Assembly: GCA_017549335.1 (NCBI GenBank)
Contig: JAFYVB010000009.1
Coordinates: forward strand, 23,118 to 87,117
Reading direction: 5' to 3'
DNA length: 64,000 bases
Source: Clostridia bacterium
Lineage (GTDB): Bacteria; Bacillota; Clostridia; Christensenellales; Aristaeellaceae
Shown: positions 53,645 to 61,749 of the stretch, piece after piece
How the letters are laid out: every line of letters begins with the position of its first letter
How positions within the stretch are numbered: position 1 is the first letter of the stretch
Made by a program: the position numbers and the translations under genes
The notes under the pieces: generated by a model
Told to the model about the DNA's origin: nothing
The model's database searches: none
Seen by the model: the letters and a program-made list of their open reading frames with translations, nothing else

Positions 53645-54991
53645 ATGAATAAACAGCTTGAGCATCTGTGCAAAGCCATCGAAAAACACCGCGATCTGAT
53701 GTGGGATGCCGAAAAATACATCTGGGAGCATCCCGAACTGGGCTTCAAGGAATGGCAGACTCATGCCTATCTGAAAGAGAATATGGAAAAGCTGGGCTAC
53801 ACCCTCAAGGAAGCAGGCGATATTCCCGGCTTTACCGCCGAAATCGATACCGGCAAGGAAGGCCCCACCGTGGTAATCATTGCCGAAATGGATTCCATCG
53901 TCAATTTCTCTCACCCTGCCTGCAATAAGGAAACGGGCGCCGTGCACGCCTGCTGTCATCACGCTCAGTGCGCGGCGCTGCTGGGCGCTGCCGCTGCGCT
54001 GAAGGAAGAAGGCGCTCTTGACGGGCTGTGCGGAAAGATCCGCATCATGTTCGAACCGGCCGAGGAGCTGCTGGAACTCAATTACCGCGAAGGCCTTCGT
54101 CAAAAAGGCGTGATCAAATACTTCGGCGGCAAGGTGGAATTCATGCGCCGCGGCTTCTTTGACGATGCCGATCTGTGCGTGATGCTGCATTCCGGCGGCG
54201 GCAACAACAGCTTCTCCCTCTCCCCCGGACAGAACGGCTGCATCATCAAGCAGATCGCCTACCGCGGCAAAACCTCCCATGCCGCAGCCCCCTTCCACGC
54301 GGTCAATGCGCTGTATGCCGCCAATGTGGGCATGACAGCCGCCAACGCCGTGCGCGAAACCTTTTACGATTACGATCACATCCGCTTCCACCCCATTTTT
54401 ACGGGCAAGATCGGCACGGTGAACAACATTCCCGATCTGGTCACCATGGAAAGCTATGTGCGCGGCGCCTCCCTTGACGCCATGAAAAAGGCCAACCGCC
54501 GCATCAACCGTGCGCTGTCGGGCGCTGCGGCCTCCATGGGCGCCACCGTACATCTCAGCGACCGTCCCGGCTATGCCCCCGTAAACAACGATAAGAATAT
54601 GTATGCTCTCAGCAAAGAGGTAATGGTTTCTCTGGTCGGCGAAGAAAACGTGAAAGAAACGACCATCTGGGGCTCGGGCAGCACGGACATGGGCGATATC
54701 TCCTGCGTATTCCCCGCCATCCACCCCCACGGCTCGGGCTTCACCGGCAGCGGTCACGGCGATGATTGCTACATGACAGATAAGGAATCCGGCCTGACGC
54801 TGGCGGGCAAATTCTATCTGGGTATGTGCGAAGCGCTGCTGCGGGATAACGCCAGGGAAGCCAAATACATCCTTGAAAACAAAAACACGCTGTACGGCAG
54901 CATCAAGGAATATCTTGAATCGCTGGATCAGCTGATCTTCGACGTGGATGCCGTTGAGTACACAGACGACGGCGCCGTGCTGCATTTCTGA
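53645..54991 (+). CDS. M20D amidohydrolase, AbgB-like
   Basis: A 448 aa protein of the M20D type. The opening YIWEHPELGFKEWQTHAYL is characteristic. Metal-site motifs CCHHAQCAALLGAAAAL, EPAEELLELN and KTSHAAAP are present. AbgB-type enzymes cleave p-aminobenzoyl-glutamate; other members remove acyl groups from amino acids. Start at 53645 after AAAGGAGG. The phosphatase-like gene follows 10 bp on. Confidence 0.92.
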   Translation: MNKQLEHLCKAIEKHRDLMWDAEKYIWEHPELGFKEWQTHAYLKENMEKLGYTLKEAGDIPGFTAEIDTGKEGPTVVIIAEMDSIVNFSHPACNKETGAVHACCHHAQCAALLGAAAALKEEGALDGLCGKIRIMFEPAEELLELNYREGLRQKGVIKYFGGKVEFMRRGFFDDADLCVMLHSGGGNNSFSLSPGQNGCIIKQIAYRGKTSHAAAPFHAVNALYAANVGMTAANAVRETFYDYDHIRFHPIFTGKIGTVNNIPDLVTMESYVRGASLDAMKKANRRINRALSGAAASMGATVHLSDRPGYAPVNNDKNMYALSKEVMVSLVGEENVKETTIWGSGSTDMGDISCVFPAIHPHGSGFTGSGHGDDCYMTDKESGLTLAGKFYLGMCEALLRDNAREAKYILENKNTLYGSIKEYLESLDQLIFDVDAVEYTDDGAVLHF

Positions 54992-55001
54992 GGTAATAAA
55001 G

Positions 55002-55814
55002 ATGGCTGATCAAATCAATTCCCTTCCCCTTACAAGCATCTGCGCCGCGCTGGCACAGGCCCTTGCTATCCCCGCCCCCGCGCAGGCGGAAAAGGGCGAT
55101 CGGGCGCTGATCGATCTGGTGCGTCATCGCACGTCAGAGGGCCGCGCCGACCGCGTTTTCATGTACAATCCCGACGCCATCGGCATGTGGCTGTATCAAA
55201 AATATACCCGGCTTTTTGATCCTGTGGTGCGCCATACGCAGCTGCCCCTGCCGCTGTGCAGCGTAATGCCCTCGGTTACGCCCGTGTGCTTTGGTTCACT
55301 CTACACCGGCGCGCAGCCGCAGGTGCACGGCATCCGCAGCTATCAAAAACCCGTCATTCGCATCGATACGCTGTTTGACGCGGTGATCCGCAGCGGCAAA
55401 AAGGCCGCCATCGTCTGCGATCCCGAATCCAGCATCGGCAATATCTTTCTGGAGCGCGAGATGGATTATTTCGCCTATAAATCCATGGAGGATATCACGA
55501 AAAAGGCGCTGGAGCTGATCGACCGCGACGAGCACGACCTGATCGTGGTCTATCACAAAAACTACGATTCCACCATGCATAAAAACGGCACGGAAGCCGA
55601 AGCCTCCCTCACCGCACTGAAGGAAAACATCCGCGATTTCGACGTTTTCGCCTCCGCCATCCGTGACAAATGGCAGCACCACGATACGCTCATCGGCTTT
55701 GCCATGGACCACGGCTGCCACGACATCGACGGCGGCTGCGGCAGCCACGGGCTGGACATGCCTGAAGATTTGAACATTATCCACTTCTACGGCGTGTACC
55801 CGAAAACGAAATAA
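55002..55814 (+). CDS. Alkaline-phosphatase-superfamily protein (phosphodiesterase-like)
   Basis: The 270 aa protein is similar to metalloenzymes of the PF01663/alkaline phosphatase superfamily. Visible are VFMYNPDAIG (first Asp), the likely nucleophile Thr in SVTPVCFGSLYTG, and FAMDHGCHDIDGGCGSHG with the Asp/His pairs. It is shorter than most. No signal peptide is seen. The start at 55002 follows GAGG. It is coupled to the M20D gene in one transcript, so both may act on one compound. Confidence 0.82.
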   Translation: MADQINSLPLTSICAALAQALAIPAPAQAEKGDRALIDLVRHRTSEGRADRVFMYNPDAIGMWLYQKYTRLFDPVVRHTQLPLPLCSVMPSVTPVCFGSLYTGAQPQVHGIRSYQKPVIRIDTLFDAVIRSGKKAAIVCDPESSIGNIFLEREMDYFAYKSMEDITKKALELIDRDEHDLIVVYHKNYDSTMHKNGTEAEASLTALKENIRDFDVFASAIRDKWQHHDTLIGFAMDHGCHDIDGGCGSHGLDMPEDLNIIHFYGVYPKTK

Positions 55815-55823
55815 CTAAACGGC

Positions 55824-55852
55824 AAAAGCCCACCCCGCAGGGTGGGCTTTTT
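55824..55852. terminator. Terminator after the phosphatase-like gene
   Basis: AAAAGCCCACC / GGTGGGCTTTT, 11 bp stem with T-run. Also a T-run on the minus strand, so it may serve the convergent surface-protein gene. Confidence 0.9.
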
Positions 55853-55900
55853 GTTATAGCATCGGGAAAATGCTTAAAGAGCACCTCCCATTTAAACTTG

Positions 55901-58900
55901 TTATGCCTTACGGAAACGCTTCCGTTTGAAGAGGTTCATCAGAAGCAATCCGCTGCCGGTCATCAGGCCGATCCACAAAACGAGATTTTCTTCATCGCCG
56001 GTCTGCGGCAGGTTATAGACCTCCCAGACAGCGGTGAATACGTAATCCTGACGGATCACGAAGCTTTCACCGGGCTGGTGCACGCTTCCGTACTGATCGC
56101 GCCATCCCTTGAAAACATGGCCCTGATACGAGGGCGCCGCCTTCACCTGTTCGCCGGTGCCGCAGGAGTACGCTTGCTCGCTGTAGCTGACGCCCGGAAT
56201 ACCGTTTCCGCCGTTAAGATCATATTTGACCGTATGCCGATCCAGATCGTAATAAACGTTCAGCGTGAGCGGATCGGGCTGTGCCCCCTCGGTCTGCGGT
56301 CTGGGATCGCGCACGATGCCTCGGGGCAGATCGCCCTTCAGCACGTAATGATCGTAATTCCTGGCCGTTGCGGTCACTTCTGCACCCATATAACCGTACA
56401 GCGGGAAGTCCCGGTTGGCTTCGGCATAGGTTCCGTCCGTCTGCTGCAGCCAGTGTACAACCTGATACACAGCCATCGCGTCAAAGTCGATGATGCCGCG
56501 CTGGAACGTATAGGTAAACGTCTGTCCGTTGGGATCGCTGCTCCTGACGGTCAGCGAAGTTACGCCCTCGCCGTTCAGATATTCCGCATCCCAGGCGCCG
56601 TTTTTGAAGCCTTCATTCGCCGTCATGCCCACAGGCACATCCAGCGCAGCTTCGCCCTGCGTCGACCACACGCCGTTCTGCTTCAGCGTTACGATGGCAA
56701 GGACGTCTGCATTCGTTCCATCCGCCCACGTGCCGTTGACCACCTTGAAGACGACCTTCTTCTGGTACTTGTCGGGGATCTCATCTCCGCCGGTTTCGCT
56801 GTCGGCGTCGCCGGGGGCTTCCGTTTCGTCACCGTCATGGAGCACGTCGGTGGCATAATATACATTCACGACGTTTTCTTCGGGCAGCGGGCCGATCACC
56901 AGCGGCAGGTTCTCTACCTTTTCCAAGGTAAAGCCATCCTTTTCCTTTTCGGTATATGCTGTGATGCTGCTGCCGTACTCCGCCTGACCGGTCACCGCCT
57001 GGGAGGGATCCTCCACCCCGTCATAGAAATAGCGGACGGTGTAATCCACATCCTTCTTTTCGTAGTAGTGGGTCAGTACGTTGTTTCCGGCGCCAATGGT
57101 AAGCGACGCGGGTTCCGAGGAAACATACTGATAACCGGCGATCTCCTCTACCAGGTCATTCACGCTCAGGTTCATGCCCAGCGTCATATTACCCAGAGTC
57201 TCGGAGGCACGAATTTCCGCCTGATCTGCCGCATCCTTGTAGTAGACCGTCAGCGTCAGATCGGTACGGGGCGTCCACTTGGCATACAATTCGGTATCGG
57301 CGGCACATTCTGCGGCAATTTTCGTAACCGGGCTGCCGGTCAGATCTTTATCCGCATACCAGCCGCTGAAAACATAGCCGGCGCGTTCGGGGGCATAGGT
57401 GATCGGCGTTTCAAAGCTCCACGTATGGCCGTTCTCGTCCAGCACGGGTTCAGAGTCTTCGTCCAAATGATAGAGGATTCCGTAAATGTTGGGCACCAGA
57501 ATCGCTTCCAGCGAAGCCGTAGGCTGGCTGTGGACAGGACTCCAGCGGGATACGTCGCCGTAACGGATGCTCAGCGGCAGATCAGCGGGAAGCTGATTGT
57601 CGATCTTTGTTACCTGCACCTGATAATCATACAGTTCGCCGTCCCAAACGTCCTGCCAGACGGTCTGCACATAGGTTTTGTCAGGACGGCCTGTGGCGGC
57701 GTCCATCTGCACCGGAACACCGAAGGGATCCGCCGTATGCTGGCTGATCACTTCCATGGGATCACCCGAGCCCGTCTTACGGTAATGAACCTCCACCAGC
57801 ACCTTTCCGGGACGGAAAGCAGTGCCGATGCGCGTCGCATCCACGGTAAGGGGCTGATCGTAGACTTCCGGGGTAAACCGCATCCAGCCGTCGACGAAGG
57901 TTTCGTTGGTGCGGTTCCCGTAGACAGCCGTATAGTCCGTATCGTTATACACGCCGGAAGCCGTCGTCGCATTCCGGTAGGATGCGGTATAGTTGACCAC
58001 TTCAAAGGCTACACGATACGTCTTGTCAGGAGAAAGACCGATAAAGGCATATTCAGCTGTCAGGCCGGTATTGTCCGACCAGGTTACCTCCAGCGCACGG
58101 CTGTCGATGGTCTGCGGGGTACTGCCGACGATCTCCTGCAGCAGCACGTTCACAAGTCTGGCACGGTCGCGATCTTTCACTTTGATCGTTACGCCGTTTT
58201 GCTCATAGGTGCCTTCCACCGTCACATGACCGGTCAGGATACGATCCCAGCGCGCATAGAGGGTTACATCGCTGATCAGCAGTTCGTTTTCCTCGGCGGG
58301 GATAGTACAGGCTTCGTCCATGTACCAGCCAAGGAACGTATGCTGACCGTTGAGAGGCTGATAGCCGGAGAACGCAGGAATATAATACTGCTCATTCACC
58401 GTCTGGGCGTTCTTTCCGTTCACCGTGCCGCCCATGGCGTCGAAGGTTACGTCATACGCTTCCAGCGTGATGACGGCATCCAGCGTGCCTTTCTGCTCTT
58501 CCTCGTCAAAATAGGCTCCGTTGAAGCTTGATCCGTACTTCTTACCGTCGTTTACAGATCCCATGACGGCAGTATAGTTACCGTCGGAATATTCCGCTGC
58601 CACACCGGTTTGTGCGGGGGTGGTAATGATATGCCCGTCGTACACAAAGCCGGTCAGCACCACACGGTAGCCGTAGGGCTCAAGATGACCGCCGTCATAC
58701 CTCCACACAGGATAAGAGCCTTTGCCCTCGCCGGTTTCGGGGTCGATCGTCACCAGGTCGCCGCCATGGTCCCCTTCCATCTGAGTAATAATCTCCCAGC
58801 CGCGTTCTTCGCCGGCCCAGAAAGCCACTTTATAAACCACGGCTTCGGGATACAATTCCGCAGGCACGCTGGGATCCATGCGTACAGAGTATTCCAGATC

Positions 58901-60814
58901 GAAGTTGGTGGGATTGAACTTCAGCCGAATGCTGATGGTCCAGTTGCCGTCATCATCCTGTTCACAGGTCACCGCTTCAACGTCGTATCTGCTCTTCTGA
59001 ACCCGGACGTCAAATGCAGAGCTACCACTCTTGTTTGTGTAAGTCGGATCGTCCGCAGTATAGACGGAAACGCCGGTATGAACCAGATCATGCGCTTCGC
59101 CTGCAATATAGGTGGCAGCATACGTATAATCCTTGGCGCTGCCGTTTTCATCCTTCACCTGATTCATCGCGAAATGCAGTTCGTCGGAGGTTTCCAGCAT
59201 CGCCGGATCCGACGTGCGCTTTTCCAGCAGGTAAACGCTCACCTTGTCTTTATCCGACGCGGTATCGTAACCGTCGCCGCCCCGATGATCGATCGTTACA
59301 TGGATCGTCACGCTGACGCTCTTTTCCCACCGGGCCTTCAGCACAACGGCAGAACCGATGGAAGCGGTAACGGCATCGCCAGGCTGATACGTTTTTCCCC
59401 CGTACTGCCAGTCGATAAAGGCATACCCGTCGCGTCCGGGCTCCTGCGGCACAACAGAAACCGCACTGCCGGCAGGGTAGATCCGCTTGCCGGGATCATC
59501 GCCCTGAGAAAAGCTGCCGCCGTCGCAATCATACTGTACAGAGTAATAGCGAAGGTCTACAGCACGGTTTGCACTGTTGATCTGCAGCGCTGCGTCGTGA
59601 ACCCTCCGATAGCTCACGCCGTCATAACTGTATACGTGATAACTGCCATTTACCACGCCTGCCGTATAAACGCCGGTGTCGGTCTTCTCCATGGGAAGAT
59701 AACCGGCATCGGGCTTGCTTTCGTCATAAAGGTACAGATCGGCAGCGTCCAGAATATCCGCCGCATCCGTCCGAACGTCATCCTGATACATATTGACCGT
59801 AGCCGCATAGACGGGCTTGGTCGTATCCTTCACATAGGCATAGGCATACTTGACGCTGCCGTCATCATCATATGTGCCGCGCACCGTCACCTGATATTCG
59901 GTATTGGGCGTCAAACCGGTAAATACGATGGTATTGCCCACCGGCATTCCTTGAACCGAGCCGATAAAATAATCGCAGCGGCTGTCCAGATCAGTCAGCG
60001 TCAGGGTGGTGGTGGTCGTTTCGGTCTGAGGTTGTTTGAAAACATAAATGGGCGTAGTCACTGTTTCCGTCTGATTGGTGTGGAAGCTGCAAAATCCCTT
60101 TTTGACAGTGATCGTTGCAGAGGTCTCGCCCATTTCTTTACCGGTTACATAATAGTCGCCTTCCCATCTGCTCAGGGTAGCAACGTTCTGACCGGATGCG
60201 ATCCGGCCTTCGCTGACGCCGGACGCACCGCAGGTAATATGCACAATGGCGCTGCGGCCCAGCAGATCCTTGACGTTTACCGTTTCACCGATAAACATAC
60301 CGAAGGCAATGCCGTCCAGATCCTGCATCAGATCGGGATCCATGAAGTCTGCGTAGGTATCGCTTGCCAGCTCATTGCCTTTGGAATCCTTCACCGTTAC
60401 TTTGATCTGTCCTTTGTAATTGCGCGCATCCTTGCTGCGCACGGCAGCCCACGCAAAGCCTCTTCCCCTTGCGTTTTGGCCCTTGCCGATTTTTTCAATT
60501 TCGCCGGGAGAATCGTCAATGCCGTCCATGTTGTAGGAATTATAGATGTAGAGATCGGCATTGCAGGAGACGTTTGTCCATTCATACGTCAGTTCGTAAG
60601 GATTTCCCGCATAGCCGGTGAGCACGGCTTCCATCAGCTCGCTGCACCGGATCTGACCGTCCTTCGTAACCTCGCGGCGCATAAAACTGGTGATTTCCAC
60701 GCTTACTTCCTCTGCCCGGGCGATGGAGGACGTCGAAAAACACATCATCCCCATCGTCAGCACCAGACCCATGATAACCGCAAGCACCTGCAATCTGTAA
60801 GTTCCCCGCTTCAT
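55901..60814 (-). CDS. Large LPQTG cell-wall-anchored protein with B-repeats
   Basis: The 1637 aa protein has a signal peptide to about residue 34 (ending SIARA), a long beta-rich outer part and an LPQTG sorting signal at about residue 1602 followed by a helix and KRKRFRKA, so it is cell-wall anchored by sortase. Repeats of the InlB B-repeat type (GWYxDxxxT, TLYARW) occur near residues 430, 790, 1115 and 1530; two MucBP-like segments (TVYYKD; VRYFYDGVEDP) near 1190 and 1260. Such proteins bind mucus or other cells. The start at 60812-60814 follows GAGG by 8 nt; the earlier frame is not used. Next to it lies the two-component system likely to control it. Confidence 0.9.
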   Translation of the reverse strand: MKRGTYRLQVLAVIMGLVLTMGMMCFSTSSIARAEEVSVEITSFMRREVTKDGQIRCSELMEAVLTGYAGNPYELTYEWTNVSCNADLYIYNSYNMDGIDDSPGEIEKIGKGQNARGRGFAWAAVRSKDARNYKGQIKVTVKDSKGNELASDTYADFMDPDLMQDLDGIAFGMFIGETVNVKDLLGRSAIVHITCGASGVSEGRIASGQNVATLSRWEGDYYVTGKEMGETSATITVKKGFCSFHTNQTETVTTPIYVFKQPQTETTTTTLTLTDLDSRCDYFIGSVQGMPVGNTIVFTGLTPNTEYQVTVRGTYDDDGSVKYAYAYVKDTTKPVYAATVNMYQDDVRTDAADILDAADLYLYDESKPDAGYLPMEKTDTGVYTAGVVNGSYHVYSYDGVSYRRVHDAALQINSANRAVDLRYYSVQYDCDGGSFSQGDDPGKRIYPAGSAVSVVPQEPGRDGYAFIDWQYGGKTYQPGDAVTASIGSAVVLKARWEKSVSVTIHVTIDHRGGDGYDTASDKDKVSVYLLEKRTSDPAMLETSDELHFAMNQVKDENGSAKDYTYAATYIAGEAHDLVHTGVSVYTADDPTYTNKSGSSAFDVRVQKSRYDVEAVTCEQDDDGNWTISIRLKFNPTNFDLEYSVRMDPSVPAELYPEAVVYKVAFWAGEERGWEIITQMEGDHGGDLVTIDPETGEGKGSYPVWRYDGGHLEPYGYRVVLTGFVYDGHIITTPAQTGVAAEYSDGNYTAVMGSVNDGKKYGSSFNGAYFDEEEQKGTLDAVITLEAYDVTFDAMGGTVNGKNAQTVNEQYYIPAFSGYQPLNGQHTFLGWYMDEACTIPAEENELLISDVTLYARWDRILTGHVTVEGTYEQNGVTIKVKDRDRARLVNVLLQEIVGSTPQTIDSRALEVTWSDNTGLTAEYAFIGLSPDKTYRVAFEVVNYTASYRNATTASGVYNDTDYTAVYGNRTNETFVDGWMRFTPEVYDQPLTVDATRIGTAFRPGKVLVEVHYRKTGSGDPMEVISQHTADPFGVPVQMDAATGRPDKTYVQTVWQDVWDGELYDYQVQVTKIDNQLPADLPLSIRYGDVSRWSPVHSQPTASLEAILVPNIYGILYHLDEDSEPVLDENGHTWSFETPITYAPERAGYVFSGWYADKDLTGSPVTKIAAECAADTELYAKWTPRTDLTLTVYYKDAADQAEIRASETLGNMTLGMNLSVNDLVEEIAGYQYVSSEPASLTIGAGNNVLTHYYEKKDVDYTVRYFYDGVEDPSQAVTGQAEYGSSITAYTEKEKDGFTLEKVENLPLVIGPLPEENVVNVYYATDVLHDGDETEAPGDADSETGGDEIPDKYQKKVVFKVVNGTWADGTNADVLAIVTLKQNGVWSTQGEAALDVPVGMTANEGFKNGAWDAEYLNGEGVTSLTVRSSDPNGQTFTYTFQRGIIDFDAMAVYQVVHWLQQTDGTYAEANRDFPLYGYMGAEVTATARNYDHYVLKGDLPRGIVRDPRPQTEGAQPDPLTLNVYYDLDRHTVKYDLNGGNGIPGVSYSEQAYSCGTGEQVKAAPSYQGHVFKGWRDQYGSVHQPGESFVIRQDYVFTAVWEVYNLPQTGDEENLVLWIGLMTGSGLLLMNLFKRKRFRKA

Positions 60815-60897
60815 TGCATTTCCCTCTCTTTGGTTCTGTTCGCCCGATCCGCTCAAGCTTATTCTTCCGGTTGGCTGTAATAAAATAAACACTGCCT

Positions 60898-60929
60898 ATT
60901 TTACAGCAAAGAGCGTGACAAAAGCGTAA
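60898..60929 (-). promoter_or_regulatory. Promoter of the LPQTG gene with SARP-type direct repeats
   Basis: On the minus strand two heptamers, TTACGCT (60923-60929) and TCACGCT (60912-60918), start 11 bp apart, and the second ends 8 bp before the -10 TAAAAT (60898-60903). There is no good -35. SARP-type activators use just this arrangement. The regulator encoded next door has the matching DNA-binding domain. A leader of about 75-80 nt follows. Confidence 0.6.
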
Positions 60930-60944
60930 CAAAATACAAGAAAA

Positions 60945-60967
60945 GAACGGCAGAAAATCTGCCGTTC
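60945..60967 (-). terminator. Terminator after the response regulator
   Basis: GAACGGCAGA / TCTGCCGTTC stem of 10 bp with a three-base loop, then TTTTCTTGT on the minus strand, 12 bp after the regulator stop. Confidence 0.92.
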
Positions 60968-60978
60968 AAGGTTCATTT

Positions 60979-61749
60979 TTAAAATTGCAGAAGGCCGCAG
61001 GTCGATTCCGCCCAGCTGTACTGCGTCATATATTCGCCGCGGAATTTCGGCCTTCCGGTTTGCAGAAAACCGAAATAATCGCATTGGATCAGGTTGGGAT
61101 CCACACGATAATAAGGGATGTCATGTCTGAAGACGTCCTCAACGCGGATCCTTTTCAGCGTATTTTTCAAATCCAGTACGAGCTGCCGCAAATAAGCCGC
61201 ATTTTTGGCGTTATCCATCCCGTCGGGAAACAACAGCGCGCAAATCTGTTTTGCCGTCATCCCCGCGCCGTTGCGGTCGATCAAAACAGCCAGAAACTCT
61301 TTCGTCTTTTTCCGCTTGAAAGGAAGAATCTCCCCGTTATAAAACACCTCGAAATTGCCGAAGCACTGAACAGTGAGCAATTTTTCCGTCGTTTTGACGC
61401 CCTTGACGTGGTCGATTTCCTTTTGCACGGCTTGAGGAGTGATCGGTTTCATCAAATAGCCGGATACATGCAGCTGAAAAGCGGATACGGCATATTCTTC
61501 ATACCCTGTGCAAAATACGATCTTGCAGCCGGGCTGGAGTTCAAGCAGCTTTTCAGCCAGTCCCAATCCGCCGATGCCCCGCATATTGATATCCAGAAAA
61601 GCCATGTCAACCGGGTTTTGGGCAGCATATGCCAGCGCTGCGGAGCAGGAGGTAAACGCCGCTACCGATTCAATATCATTGGATGCGTTTACCGCTTCCT
61701 GCAAGGTTTCGAGCATATATACTTCATCATCAACCGCGATCGCCTTCAT
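60979..61749 (-). CDS. Response regulator with SARP-type output domain
   Basis: A 256 aa regulator. The receiver domain has DDE (residues 7-9), the phosphorylation site Asp53 in FLDINMRG, Thr81 and Lys101 in YLMKP. The second half begins VQCFGNFEVFYNGEILPFKR, the winged helix of SARP/AfsR-type regulators, then a BTAD-type helical end with RGEYMTQYSWAEST. The ATG at 61749 overlaps the sensor kinase stop by 4 bp. It probably switches on the LPQTG gene next door by binding the two direct repeats. Confidence 0.92.
   Translation of the reverse strand: MKAIAVDDEVYMLETLQEAVNASNDIESVAAFTSCSAALAYAAQNPVDMAFLDINMRGIGGLGLAEKLLELQPGCKIVFCTGYEEYAVSAFQLHVSGYLMKPITPQAVQKEIDHVKGVKTTEKLLTVQCFGNFEVFYNGEILPFKRKKTKEFLAVLIDRNGAGMTAKQICALLFPDGMDNAKNAAYLRQLVLDLKNTLKRIRVEDVFRHDIPYYRVDPNLIQCDYFGFLQTGRPKFRGEYMTQYSWAESTCGLLQF

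Noticed and set aside
55898-58531. Long plus-strand frame opposite the LPQTG gene
   Set aside because: Antisense to the real surface-protein gene, which has a signal peptide, repeats and sorting signal; the opposite frame has neither a ribosome site nor domains.
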